Positions 25,201 to 33,513 of a stretch of 64,000 nucleotides of DNA are shown here, one piece after another (the stretch's first letter is position 1; the number at the start of each line of letters is the position of its first letter). The stretch spans positions 310,001-374,000 of the forward strand of contig NZ_VCQU01000004.1 in the NCBI RefSeq assembly GCF_012932915.1. Direction: 5' to 3'. The position numbers and the translations under genes were made by a program. The stretch is from Antrihabitans stalactiti (lineage in GTDB: Bacteria; Actinomycetota; Actinomycetes; Mycobacteriales; Mycobacteriaceae). The notes below the pieces were generated by a model. The model had not been told where the DNA came from. It saw nothing but the letters and a program-made list of their open reading frames with translations, and made no database searches.

Positions 25201-26690
25201 GCCACGGACCGTTCACGACCATCCAGGTCGCCGAGCGGTTCGGTCTTGGGACGGCGGTAGTGCTGACCGTCCTGCGTCGGCTCGCCAGCGAAAAACGCGT
25301 CGTCGAAGGCGAATTCCGGCCGGGCACGACGGGCAGTGAGTGGTGCGACGCCGAGGTCCTTCGCCGATTGCGGCGCAGATCGCTGGCCGCGGCACGTCAG
25401 GAAGTCGAACCGGTCCCGACTGCCGCGCTCGGCCGGTTCTTGCCGTCCTGGCAGCACTGCGATGGACTGTTGCGCGGGATCGACGGCGTCGCGACCGTCG
25501 TGGAACAGCTTGCCGGCGTGCCCATTCCGGCATCTGCGTGGGAACCGCTCATTCTGTCGACGCGAGTGGCCGACTACTCCCCCGCCATGCTCGACGAGCT
25601 CATGTCGACCGGCGAAGTGGTCTGGTCGGGGCATGGTGCGATCACCGGTAAAGACGGCTGGATCTGCATGCATCTCGCCGACCAAGCACCACTCACGCTC
25701 CCACCGGCGACCGAGATCGACCTGTCGGAGATTCAGGTCCAGCTGCTGTCGACGCTGAGTGGCGGCGGAGCCTTCTTCTTTCGTCAGTTGTCGGATTCCA
25801 TCGGATCGGCAATCGGCACTGTGGACGATGCAGCCCTCACCGACGCACTGTGGCAACTGGTGTGGGCAGGATTCCTCGGCGGCGACACCTTCGCGCCGGT
25901 CCGGGCGTTGATGTCGGGTACCACCCGCACCACCACAACGGCTCATCGTGCCCCGCGCGCAGTTCCACGCTCCCGTGGTTACCGACGGCTGCCCCGCCCT
26001 ACGATGCCCACCCGTACCGGACCGCCGACGGTCGCCGGCCGGTGGGCATTGCTCCCGCAACCGGAGACCGACCCGACAATTCGCGCCCATGCCGCGGCCG
26101 AGATCTTTCTCGAGCGCTACGGCGTCGTCACCCGAGGCTCGGTTGTCAACGAAGGGACCGTGGGCGGCTTCGCCTCTATGTACAAGGTGCTCACCGGTTT
26201 CGAGGACAGCGGTCGCTGTAGGCGCGGCTATTTCGTCAACACGCTTGGCGGAGCACAATTCTCGACCTCAGATGTCGTCGACCGGCTGCGCGAACACGGC
26301 AAGGCCTTCGAGACTCGGTCCGGTGTCGGTGCCGCCCTCGCGCTCGCTGCCACCGATCCCGCCAATCCGTATGGTGCGGCACTCCCCTGGCCTGCTGGCG
26401 ATGAGGGGCATCGCCCCGGCCGCAAGGCGGGTGCGTTGGTGGCACTCGTCGACGGCGAACTGACGCTGTTCGTCGAGCGCGGCGGAAAGACGGTGCTGAC
26501 CTTCACTGACGATCCGGAGGTACTCGACGCTGCCGCACACGCGCTCGCCGGATTGGTGAAACATCGCCGGGTCGACAAGTTGATGATCGAGCGGGTCGAC
26601 GGTGAAACGATTCACGGCAGCCCGCTGGCTCCCGTGCTGGTCGCCGCCGGGTTCGCGCCAACGCCACGCGGCCTGCGGCTGCGCCACTGA
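22212..26690 (+). CDS. lhr: Lhr-family large ATP-dependent DNA helicase
   Basis: About 1492 aa. The superfamily-2 helicase core (Lhr-Core) has Walker A APTGSGKT (about 39-46), VDEVHAV (DEVH box), a LSATVRPHEEV motif III, and motif VI QRVGRAGHQ. After this come the WH, domain 4 and a long C-terminal region (about 850-1492) ending in the Lhr-CTD, with an AlkZ-like part described for E. coli Lhr. It is a 3'-5' translocase implicated in repair of damaged DNA in mycobacteria. ATG 22212 is preferred; GTG 22197 in frame is possible. The TGATG overlap couples it to the Nei2 glycosylase gene. M. tuberculosis Rv3296 has similar length. Confidence 0.93.
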   Translation: MQFSPPTQAWFDGAFSAPTAAQLGAWNSIAAGKHTLVVAPTGSGKTLSAFLWAIDQLAAGGSSGKTKVLYVSPLKALAVDVERNLRSPLVGITQTAKRMGLEPPEISVGVRSGDTSPADRRLLVRKPPDILITTPESLFLMLTSSARESLDEVDTVIVDEVHAVCATKRGAHLALSLERLDQLLPKPAQRIGLSATVRPHEEVGRFLTGSAPINIVAPPSPKTFDLSVRVPVEDMTELGDSDGVPGSIWPHVEEQIVDLVLEHKSSIVFANSRRLSERLTARLNEIYSERLGQGVVLEHKPASQIGTPSEVNHGAEPLLARAHHGSVSKDQRALIEDDLKSGRLRCVVATSSLELGIDMGAVDLVIQVEAPPSVSSGLQRVGRAGHQVGEISRGVIFPKHRTDVIHCTVTSMRMTAGQIEAMKVLTNPLDILAQQTVAACALEPIDAADWFDAVRRTGNFATLPRSAYESTLDLLSGRYPSDEFAELRPRLVWDRDAGTLTGRPGSQRLAVTSGGAIPDRGLFAVFMVGEKQSRVGELDEEMVYESRVGDVFALGATSWRIEEITFDRVLVSPAYGQPGRLPFWHGDGLGRPAELGEALGGFLRQAVTKARPEMEQQCRDAGLDDNAVGNLFALIDEQRTATGNVPTDRTLVVERFRDELGDWRLVLHSPYGMPVHAPWALAIGARLQERYGVDAAPSASDDGIIVRLPDTEDQPPGAELFAFEQDEIDDIVTEQVGGSSLFASRFRECAARALLLPRRDPGKRAPLWQQRQRSAQLLDVARKYPTFPILLETVRECLQDVYDLPALKELFGRLGRRQIRIVEVETASPSPFANSLLFSYVGAFMYEGDSPLAERRAAALSLDSTLLAELLGRVELRELLDAKVIADTEAELQRLVPDRHARDVEGIADLLRLLGPMTTSEVAERSDAPAAEALAQLASARRALQVSYLGQLWWIAIEDASRMRDALGVPLPIGTPTAFIEPVADPLGDLIGRFARSHGPFTTIQVAERFGLGTAVVLTVLRRLASEKRVVEGEFRPGTTGSEWCDAEVLRRLRRRSLAAARQEVEPVPTAALGRFLPSWQHCDGLLRGIDGVATVVEQLAGVPIPASAWEPLILSTRVADYSPAMLDELMSTGEVVWSGHGAITGKDGWICMHLADQAPLTLPPATEIDLSEIQVQLLSTLSGGGAFFFRQLSDSIGSAIGTVDDAALTDALWQLVWAGFLGGDTFAPVRALMSGTTRTTTTAHRAPRAVPRSRGYRRLPRPTMPTRTGPPTVAGRWALLPQPETDPTIRAHAAAEIFLERYGVVTRGSVVNEGTVGGFASMYKVLTGFEDSGRCRRGYFVNTLGGAQFSTSDVVDRLREHGKAFETRSGVGAALALAATDPANPYGAALPWPAGDEGHRPGRKAGALVALVDGELTLFVERGGKTVLTFTDDPEVLDAAAHALAGLVKHRRVDKLMIERVDGETIHGSPLAPVLVAAGFAPTPRGLRLRH

Positions 26691-27439
26691 TGCCCGAGGG
26701 TGATTCGGTCTGGCGTGCCGCGCATCGGCTACACGAAGCGCTGGCCGGAAAGACGTTGACGCGCTGCGATATCCGAGTCCCGCGCTACGCAACCATCGAT
26801 TTCACCGGGCATACGGTCGACGAGGTGGTCCCACGCGGAAAGCACCTACTCACGCGAATCGGCGCCGCCACCATCCACACCCACCTCAAAATGGAGGGCT
26901 CCTGGCACGTCTACCGAAACGGTCAGCGGTGGCGCGAACCCGCCTTTCGCGCACGGATCGTCCTCGCGACGGAAGATGCTGAGGCCGTAGGGTTTTCGCT
27001 CGGCAAGGTCGAAGTGCTCGCCCGCAACGAAGAAGACAAGGCGGTCGGGCACCTCGGGCCAGACCTGCTCGGGGCCGATTGGGACGCCGACGAAGCGGTC
27101 CGGCGGTTGCTGCAGGATCCGCAGCGCCCCATAGGTTTAGCGCTGCTCGACCAGCGCAACCTCGCAGGCATAGGCAACATTTTCCGTAGCGAGGCGTGCT
27201 TCGTACGACGCGTCGACCCACGCACACCGACCGGCGAGATCGAGGACCTCCACGCCCTCGTCGAGGAATCCCGACGCCTTCTGACGATGTCGATCTCCAA
27301 ACGGCGGCATCAGTCCCTCATCTACGGCCGGGCCCGAATGCCCTGCCCCCGTTGCGGAGCCAACATCATTTCGTTTCAGCTCGGCGACGACCCGAACCAG
27401 GACCGTCGCGCATACTTGTGCCCACGATGCCAGGGCTAG
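26690..27439 (+). CDS. nei: Formamidopyrimidine/endonuclease VIII-type DNA glycosylase (Nei2)
   Basis: A 249-aa bifunctional base-excision enzyme. It begins MPEGDSVW: Pro2 is the Schiff-base nucleophile and Glu3 the catalytic acid. The conserved Lys lies in PRGKHLLTR. The helix-two-turn-helix contains NLAGIGNIFRSEACF and a C-terminal zinc finger has CPRCGAN and CPRCQG. It removes oxidised pyrimidines and nicks the abasic site. The start codon shares its A with the lhr stop, suggesting co-translation and a shared repair role. In M. tuberculosis the counterpart is Rv3297. Confidence 0.93.
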   Translation: MPEGDSVWRAAHRLHEALAGKTLTRCDIRVPRYATIDFTGHTVDEVVPRGKHLLTRIGAATIHTHLKMEGSWHVYRNGQRWREPAFRARIVLATEDAEAVGFSLGKVEVLARNEEDKAVGHLGPDLLGADWDADEAVRRLLQDPQRPIGLALLDQRNLAGIGNIFRSEACFVRRVDPRTPTGEIEDLHALVEESRRLLTMSISKRRHQSLIYGRARMPCPRCGANIISFQLGDDPNQDRRAYLCPRCQG

Positions 27440-27442
27440 AGT
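27437..27442 (+). promoter_or_regulatory. Candidate -10 (TAGAGT) embedded in the nei stop codon
   Basis: TAGAGT overlaps the TAG stop of nei and lies 7 nt before ATG 27450, giving a possible leaderless promoter for the dehydrogenase. Confidence 0.4.
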
Positions 27443-27449
27443 TCGCACC

Positions 27450-28598
27450 ATGAAGGCCGTCATCTGCAACGAAAGCCGCCTGCGAGTAGCCGACATTCCG
27501 GCGCCGAAGCCAGGCAAGGGACAGCTATTGCTCGACGTTTTGCGCTGCGGCATCTGCGGCTCGGACCTGCACGCGCGCGTGCACGCCGATGCGGTCGCCG
27601 ACCTGACCGCCCAAAGCGGCTACGACGCCTTCATGCGTTCCGACCAGGAGGTCGTGTTCGGCCACGAGTTCTGCGGCTCGGTCGCCGAATACGGTCCGGG
27701 GTGTCACGAGCGCTGGCAGACCGGCACTGCGGTGGTCGCCTTGCCGATTGTTCGTAACGGCACCGACGTTCACTTGACCGGGCTGTCGGCGTCGGCACCA
27801 GGCGCCTATGCCGAGCAAGTGATCGTGCAGGAGTCGATGACGATGGCCGTGCCGAACGGTCTCTCGGCTGAGCATGCCGCGCTCACCGAACCGATGGCAG
27901 TCGCCTTGCATGCGGTCCGCCGCGGCGATGTAGGCAAGGGGCAGACGGCGATCGTGATCGGTTGCGGGCCGATCGGTCTCGCCGTCATCAGCATGTTGAA
28001 GGCAACGGGTGTGCGGACCGTCGTCGCCAGCGACTTCTCGCCGCGCCGGCGCGCACTGGCCGAGCGCTGCGGAGCCGACGTCGTCGTCGATCCCGCCGAG
28101 CAGTCACCATGGACGTCCTACCCTCAGGGCAGCGAACTGCGGCGCGCGACCGAGTTGCTCAACCTCGGCTTCGACACGATGGACAGACTGCGGGCGGTGC
28201 CGAAACTGCCGTGGTGGCACGTCTTCCGGATCGCCAACTCGTTGGGCGCAACCCCGGCGGGCCCGGTCATCTTCGAATGTGTCGGCGTGCCCGGCATCAT
28301 CGACCAGATCATCGCGAGCGCGCCGTTGTTGTCGCGCGTCGTGGTGGTCGGTGTGTGCATGGAGGCGGACCGAATCCGTCCAGCGTTGGCGATCAACAAG
28401 GAGATCGACCTTCGCTTCGTGCTCGGCTACGACCCGGGTGAATTCCAGGACACGCTGCACTTGATCGCCGACGGCAAGGTCGATCCGGCGCCGCTCATCA
28501 CCGGAACGGTCGGACTCGACGGCGTTGACGATGCATTCACTGCGCTCGGGAATCCCGACGAGCACGCGAAAATTCTGATCGACCCGGCCCTGGTCTAG
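27450..28598 (+). CDS. Zinc-binding alcohol dehydrogenase family protein
   Basis: A 382-aa MDR-type dehydrogenase. The catalytic zinc site is CGICGSDLH with VFGHEFCG; the cofactor fold is VIGCGPIGLAVISM. The four-cysteine structural zinc lobe found in many alcohol dehydrogenases is not visible; the corresponding region (about 85-110) has only one Cys. Substrate is unknown. It is followed convergently by a TetR gene (4-bp overlap). Confidence 0.85.
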   Translation: MKAVICNESRLRVADIPAPKPGKGQLLLDVLRCGICGSDLHARVHADAVADLTAQSGYDAFMRSDQEVVFGHEFCGSVAEYGPGCHERWQTGTAVVALPIVRNGTDVHLTGLSASAPGAYAEQVIVQESMTMAVPNGLSAEHAALTEPMAVALHAVRRGDVGKGQTAIVIGCGPIGLAVISMLKATGVRTVVASDFSPRRRALAERCGADVVVDPAEQSPWTSYPQGSELRRATELLNLGFDTMDRLRAVPKLPWWHVFRIANSLGATPAGPVIFECVGVPGIIDQIIASAPLLSRVVVVGVCMEADRIRPALAINKEIDLRFVLGYDPGEFQDTLHLIADGKVDPAPLITGTVGLDGVDDAFTALGNPDEHAKILIDPALV

Positions 28599-29203
28599 CG
28601 CCGCCGGTTGGCCGTCACGAGCAGTCGGACGCAATGCTGGACGAACTTCTCGCGGTCGACCTTGATCCCGCCGTCGAGGTAGGCGACATGCAGCGTGACC
28701 AGCGCGCCCACGAGTCCGACAGCGGTCATCTGCCGCTCTTCGGGATCGTCGATCTCCGATAGCTGAGCCTCGATGAGTAGTCCGAAACCCGGCGCGTGTT
28801 GCTTGCCACGCTCGGCCAGCGCTGTGTCGGCCATCGGCGCGATCAACAAGACCCGTCCGATCGCGGGGTGGTCGACGATCAATTCCACGAACGCCCGGAC
28901 CGCAGACTCGGCCAGGTCGGCAGGCGACGTCGCGCTCGCGACTGCGTCGACGAGGACATCGCGTGCTTGCTCCGCGACGTGCTCGTACACGGCCAGGACG
29001 AACTGATCGCGATCGGGGAAGCTCTCGTAGAAATAGCGCTCGGTCAGGCCCGCGGCCTTGCACACCGCACGAACGTTGACCGCAGGACCGTCTGGGGCAC
29101 CGAGCAATTCGACTCCGACGCGCAAGAGTTCGGTGCGTCTGATCTCCTGCCTCTCGGCAAGTCCGACACCTGCCCAGCTTCGCGGCGACACGCTCGAGCT
29201 CAT
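28595..29203 (-). CDS. TetR-family transcriptional regulator, divergent from MpaB gene
   Basis: A 202-aa regulator. The HTH is at about 15-62: LLRVGVELLGAPDGPAVNVRAVCKAAGLTERYFYESFPDRD (shown in full only to the family core: AGLTERYFYESF), followed by a helical ligand domain. AAAGGA is 5-6 nt upstream of ATG 29203. It is divergent from the MpaB-like gene over 47 bp, and a palindrome overlaps that gene's promoter and start, so it probably represses it. Confidence 0.88.
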   Translation of the reverse strand: MSSSVSPRSWAGVGLAERQEIRRTELLRVGVELLGAPDGPAVNVRAVCKAAGLTERYFYESFPDRDQFVLAVYEHVAEQARDVLVDAVASATSPADLAESAVRAFVELIVDHPAIGRVLLIAPMADTALAERGKQHAPGFGLLIEAQLSEIDDPEERQMTAVGLVGALVTLHVAYLDGGIKVDREKFVQHCVRLLVTANRRR

Positions 29204-29238
29204 TTCATCCTTTCCTTGACTGCAGACGTTGCCAATCG

Positions 29239-29263
29239 TAGTCTGACAACATGCGTAGTCAGA
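29239..29263. promoter_or_regulatory. -10 element plus TetR-type palindrome over the MpaB gene start
   Basis: TAGTCT (29239-29244) ends 6 nt before ATG 29251. TCTGAC-N10-GTCAGA (29242-29263) is a perfect inverted repeat that overlaps the -10 and the start codon, and GTAGTC occurs twice. Binding here would block transcription start. Confidence 0.5.
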
Positions 29264-30258
29264 GCAGTGCCGCTCGTGATCTCGACGCCCGCCCGGTCCC
29301 CTTGGGGCCCGATTCCCTCACCTGGAAATACGGCGGTGACAACCGGGGATTCTTCATCGCGCTGTGGAGCGGCGCGATTCAGAACATGCACCCCAAGCTG
29401 GGCGCCGCCGTCGAAGAACACTCCGAGTTCTTCAAGGAGCGCTGGGAACGGCTGATGCGGTCGGTGTATCCGATTGTCGGCGTGACCTTCGATGGCGACC
29501 GCGCACCGCAGACCGGCGCCGAGGTTCGCGACTACCACCGCAACATCAAGGGTGTCGACCGCAACGGCAACCGGTACCACGCACTGGACCCGGACGTCTT
29601 CTACTGGGCCCACGCGACCTTCTTCATGGGGATCATCATCGTGGCCGAGAAATTCGGCGGCGGTCTCACCGACGCCGAAAAGCGGCAACTCTTCGACGAG
29701 CACGTCGAGTGGTACCGGATGTACGGCGTGAGCATGCGGCCGGTCCCGGAGTCGTGGGAGGACTTCCTCGTCTACTGGGACCACATGTGCCGCGACGTCC
29801 TGGAGGACAACAAGGCGACGCGCGATGTGCTCGATGTGAACGGCCTGCCGAACCCGCCCTTCCTGCCGATTCCGGACCTAGCCTGGCGGCACGTCATTCG
29901 GCCGATGGTCGCGGTCGGCTACACGTGGATCACCGTCGGCCTGTTCGACGAACCGATCCGAAAGCGCATGGGCTTCAAGTGGAGCCGCACGGACGAGTTG
30001 TTGTTCAAGGGCTTCGCCAAGCTCGCCACCGTCGCCCTGGCTCCGGTTCCCGTGCGGTACATGAAGCACCCACGCGCGTTGGCCGGTATGGACCGAGCCG
30101 CAGGCCGCATCCCCGCCGACACCCCGTTGCTGGAGGCGCCGCGCATGTTCGCGCCGCCCGTCGACGAGTGGGACGATCCGAAGCACTACAACCCTTACCG
30201 CGGTGAGTGCCCGGTGCATCGCGGTCAGCGACCGATCGGCACCGGCTCCAAGAGTTGA
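29251..30258 (+). CDS. Oxygenase MpaB-family (DUF2236) protein
   Basis: A 335-aa DUF2236 protein related to MpaB/latex-clearing-type oxygenases. It has the family's GFFIALWSGAIQNMHPKLG opening, HALDPDVFYWAHATFF with the likely heme-ligand-region histidines, and EWYRMYGVSMRPVPESW. Members act on lipid or isoprenoid substrates, but many are uncharacterised. The 3' end overlaps glpD's 3' end by 34 bp, tail to tail. Confidence 0.85.
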   Translation: MRSQSSAARDLDARPVPLGPDSLTWKYGGDNRGFFIALWSGAIQNMHPKLGAAVEEHSEFFKERWERLMRSVYPIVGVTFDGDRAPQTGAEVRDYHRNIKGVDRNGNRYHALDPDVFYWAHATFFMGIIIVAEKFGGGLTDAEKRQLFDEHVEWYRMYGVSMRPVPESWEDFLVYWDHMCRDVLEDNKATRDVLDVNGLPNPPFLPIPDLAWRHVIRPMVAVGYTWITVGLFDEPIRKRMGFKWSRTDELLFKGFAKLATVALAPVPVRYMKHPRALAGMDRAAGRIPADTPLLEAPRMFAPPVDEWDDPKHYNPYRGECPVHRGQRPIGTGSKS

Positions 30259-31958
30259 CCGCGCGCCTCTGGTGCAGCAGCCCGCAGCGCGTCGGCTGAT
30301 TCGTCGTCCGGTTGCGCCTGCGACCGGACTTCGGCGTCGACCCGAGCGAAGTACAACCGGACCTCACGGTCGATGTCGCGCGAATCCCAACCAAGCACCG
30401 GCGCAACCAAATTCGCGACCTGCTCGGCACAGTTCGCGCCACGATGCGGGTACTCGATCGCGATGCGAGTGCGCCTGGCGAGGATGTCCTCCAAATGCAG
30501 CGCGCCCTCCGCTACCACCGCGTAGACCACCTCGACCGCCAGATACGACGGCGCATCGGTCAACGGCTGCAACAACTCCGGCTGGCTCGCCGTCAGCTCC
30601 ATCACCTCGTCGATGAGCGAGCCGTACCGGTCGAGCAGGTGTTTGATCCGGTATGGGTGCAGTCCGTAGATCTCACCAAGATGCAAGGTTTGATTGACGA
30701 GCGCGAAGTAGCCGTCCGCGCCGACGAGCGGAACCTTCTCTGTGATCGACGGCGATACCCGCGCCGGAATGTCTTCGACCGCAGCTTCCACCGCATCCTC
30801 GGCCATCACACGGTAGGTCGTGTATTTGCCGCCGGCGATCGCGATCAAGCCTGGCGCGACCCGCGCGACCGCATGCTCGCGCGACAGCTTCGAGGTCTCG
30901 TCGCTCTCACCGGCGAGCAACGGGCGAAGGCCCGCGTACACGCCGTCGATATCGGCGTGGGTCAACGGCGTGACCAGCACCTGGTTCACCCTGGTCAGGA
31001 TGTAATCGATGTCGGCTTTCGTCGCAGCGGGGTGGGCGAGGTCGAGGTTCCAGTCCGTATCGGTCGTCCCGATGATCCAATGCGTCCCCCAGGGGATGAC
31101 GAACAGCACCGACGTGGCGGTACGAAGGATGATCGCCGCTTCACTGACGATGCGGTCCCGCGGAACGACGATATGGACGCCCTTCGACGCGCGAACCCGG
31201 AATCGGCCACGTTGCCGCGACATAGCCTGAATCTCGTCGGTCCACACTCCGGTCGCGTTGATGACGACATGAGCCCGAATCTCGGCCGCACGACCGTCCT
31301 CCGAATCGTGGACGCGCACACCGGATACCCGGTCGGCCTCGCGCAAGAAACCGACCACCTGCGTCGACGTTCGCACCACCGCACCGTAGAACGCCGCCGT
31401 GCGAGCGACCGTCATGGTGTGCCGGGCGTCGTCGACGACGGTGTCGTAGAACCGAATTCCCCCGATCAACGCATTTCGCTTGAGTCCGGGAGCGAGGCGC
31501 AGCGCACCAGATCTGGTGAGATGTTTTTGCGCCGGTACCGATTTGGCGCCGCCGAGTTGGTCGTACAAGAACATTCCCGCCGCGACGTACGGGCGCTCCC
31601 AGCCGCGATGCGTCAACGGGAAGAGGAACTGCAGCGGTTTGACCAGATGGGGCGCGAGTGTGGTCAAGGACAGTTCGCGCTCACGCAACGCCTCCCTGAC
31701 CAGGCCGAACTCCAACTGCTCTAGGTACCGCAGGCCGCCGTGGAACATCTTCGACGACCGGCTCGACGTGCCCGACGCGAAATCACGCGCCTCGACGAGC
31801 GCAACTTTCAGACCGCGTGTCGCCGCATCGAGCGCTACACCGGCACCGACGACACCGGCGCCGATCACGACAACATCGAACTGTTGTTTCTGCAGTTCGT
31901 CCCATGCCTGCTCGCGCTGGTCCGGGCCGAGGAACTGCGCGCCTGGCTGTTTCGTCAA
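30225..31958 (-). CDS. glpD: Glycerol-3-phosphate dehydrogenase, FAD-dependent
   Basis: A 577-aa membrane-peripheral enzyme that oxidises glycerol-3-phosphate to dihydroxyacetone phosphate and passes electrons to menaquinone. The FAD Rossmann motif is VVVIGAGVVGAGVALDAATR, then ASGTSSRSSKMFHGGLRYLE (FAD/substrate), INATGVWTDEI and GGKYTTYR. The C-terminal helical DAO-C domain follows. A TTG start is chosen because CAGGAG lies 6 nt upstream. It is divergent from glpK across 55 bp. From memory it matches M. tuberculosis GlpD2. Confidence 0.94.
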   Translation of the reverse strand: MTKQPGAQFLGPDQREQAWDELQKQQFDVVVIGAGVVGAGVALDAATRGLKVALVEARDFASGTSSRSSKMFHGGLRYLEQLEFGLVREALRERELSLTTLAPHLVKPLQFLFPLTHRGWERPYVAAGMFLYDQLGGAKSVPAQKHLTRSGALRLAPGLKRNALIGGIRFYDTVVDDARHTMTVARTAAFYGAVVRTSTQVVGFLREADRVSGVRVHDSEDGRAAEIRAHVVINATGVWTDEIQAMSRQRGRFRVRASKGVHIVVPRDRIVSEAAIILRTATSVLFVIPWGTHWIIGTTDTDWNLDLAHPAATKADIDYILTRVNQVLVTPLTHADIDGVYAGLRPLLAGESDETSKLSREHAVARVAPGLIAIAGGKYTTYRVMAEDAVEAAVEDIPARVSPSITEKVPLVGADGYFALVNQTLHLGEIYGLHPYRIKHLLDRYGSLIDEVMELTASQPELLQPLTDAPSYLAVEVVYAVVAEGALHLEDILARRTRIAIEYPHRGANCAEQVANLVAPVLGWDSRDIDREVRLYFARVDAEVRSQAQPDDESADALRAAAPEARGQLLEPVPIGR

Positions 31959-31966
31959 CGCGAACT

Positions 31967-31997
31967 CCTGTCAATAGGTGACGGGTCGATTGTCAGG
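31967..31997. promoter_or_regulatory. Imperfect inverted repeat between glpD and glpK
   Basis: CCTGTCAAT (31967-31975) faces ATTGTCAGG (31989-31997), 8 of 9 positions complementary, 13-nt spacer. It covers the glpD ribosome-binding site and lies just before the glpK -10, so it could be a shared glycerol-responsive operator. No regulator gene is adjacent. Confidence 0.35.
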
Positions 31998-32001
31998 CTA
32001 G

Positions 32002-32007
32002 TAGCTT
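32002..32007 (+). promoter_or_regulatory. Candidate -10 (TAGCTT) of glpK
   Basis: TAGCTT ends 6 nt before GTG 32014; leaderless arrangement. Confidence 0.45.
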
Positions 32008-32013
32008 GCCTGT

Positions 32014-33501
32014 GTGAACGACTACATCGCCGCGATCGATCAAGGCACCACCTCGAGTCGATGCATCATCTTCGACCACGGTGGCCGAGTTGTCGGCTCC
32101 GGTCAACGTGAGCACGAACAGATCTTTCCGCGCGCCGGCTGGGTCGAGCACGATGCCGAGACGTTGTGGCGCAATACGAGTGACGTCATCGGCGACGCCC
32201 TCGAAAGAACGGGCCTCGATTCGAGCGACATTGCCGCCGTCGGCATCACCAATCAGCGCGAAACGACGGTCGTCTGGGACCGCTCCACCGGGAAGCCTAT
32301 CCACAACGCCATCGTCTGGCAGGACACCCGAACCGACCTCGTGTGCACCGAACTCGCCGGCGACGTCGGCGTCGACCGATACAAGGCGAAGACCGGTTTG
32401 CCGCTGTCGACCTACTTCGCTGGTCCGAAGGTGCGCTGGATTCTCGACAACGTCGACGGTGCGCGCTCGATGGCCGAAGCGGGCGACCTGTGCTTCGGGA
32501 CGGTCGACAGTTGGGTGCTGTGGAATCTCACCGGCGGCTCGCACATCACCGACGTCACGAATGCCTCACGAACCATGCTGATGGACTTGCGCACGCTCGA
32601 CTGGGATCGCGACATCTGCGCGGACTTCGACATCCCGATGTCGATGCTGCCGGAGATTCGCAGCTCGTCGGAGGTGTACGGCGAGGTCGCTTCCGGTCCG
32701 CTCGCCGGAGTGCCCATCGCCGGAGTTCTCGGCGATCAACAGGCCGCCACGTTCGGCCAAGCATGCCTCTCCCCCGGCGAGGCGAAGAACACTTACGGCA
32801 CCGGAAATTTCTTGCTGCTCAACACGGGGACCGATCCGGTCAGCAGCGAGCACGGTCTCCTCACGACGGTCTGCTACCGGATCGGTTCTGCCGCAGCGGT
32901 GTACGCGCTCGAAGGTGCCGTCGCCGTGACGGGATCGCTGGTCCAATGGCTGCGCGACAATCTGGGCGTCATCTCGTCGGCGGACGAGATCGAAACGCTG
33001 GCAGCCACAGTCGACGACAACGGCGGCGCGTACTTCGTGCCCGCATTCTCCGGATTGTTCGCTCCCCGTTGGCGTTCGGACGCACGTGGTGTCATCGCAG
33101 GCCTGACCAGGTTCGTCAACAAAGGCCACCTCGCACGAGCAGCACTGGAGGCCACGGCATTTCAGACCCGCGAGGTGATCGAAGCAATGCGCGCCGACTC
33201 GGGCGTCGAGCTGAAGACTCTGAAGGTCGACGGCGGAATGGTCGTCAACGAGATGCTGATGCAATTCCAGTCCGACATCCTCGACGTCCCCGTCATCCGA
33301 CCGGTCGTCAGCGAAACCACTGCGCTCGGTGCCGCGTATGCCGCCGGCCTCGCTGTCGGCTTCTGGGCCGGCGAGGACGACATCCGCCGCAACTGGGCCG
33401 AAGACAAGCGCTGGCAGCCACAAATGGACTCCGCCCGGCGCGAGTACCTCTACCGGAAATGGAACAAGGCGGTCGAGCGAACCTACGACTGGTCGACGTA
33501 G
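32014..33501 (+). CDS. glpK: Glycerol kinase
   Basis: A 495-aa FGGY-family kinase that phosphorylates glycerol to glycerol-3-phosphate, the GlpD substrate. [15 protein letters not shown] is the phosphate-1 motif; [16 protein letters not shown] is diagnostic for glycerol kinases; [10 protein letters not shown] and [18 protein letters not shown] (substrate/adenosine motif) follow. Full length. Divergent from glpD, so uptake-kinase and dehydrogenase steps can be co-regulated; no glycerol facilitator gene is in the window. The end is 12 bp from the convergent aminotransferase gene. Confidence 0.95.
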   Translation: MNDYIAAIDQGTTSSRCIIFDHGGRVVGSGQREHEQIFPRAGWVEHDAETLWRNTSDVIGDALERTGLDSSDIAAVGITNQRETTVVWDRSTGKPIHNAIVWQDTRTDLVCTELAGDVGVDRYKAKTGLPLSTYFAGPKVRWILDNVDGARSMAEAGDLCFGTVDSWVLWNLTGGSHITDVTNASRTMLMDLRTLDWDRDICADFDIPMSMLPEIRSSSEVYGEVASGPLAGVPIAGVLGDQQAATFGQACLSPGEAKNTYGTGNFLLLNTGTDPVSSEHGLLTTVCYRIGSAAAVYALEGAVAVTGSLVQWLRDNLGVISSADEIETLAATVDDNGGAYFVPAFSGLFAPRWRSDARGVIAGLTRFVNKGHLARAALEATAFQTREVIEAMRADSGVELKTLKVDGGMVVNEMLMQFQSDILDVPVIRPVVSETTALGAAYAAGLAVGFWAGEDDIRRNWAEDKRWQPQMDSARREYLYRKWNKAVERTYDWST

Positions 33502-33513
33502 TCGCGCCAACGG

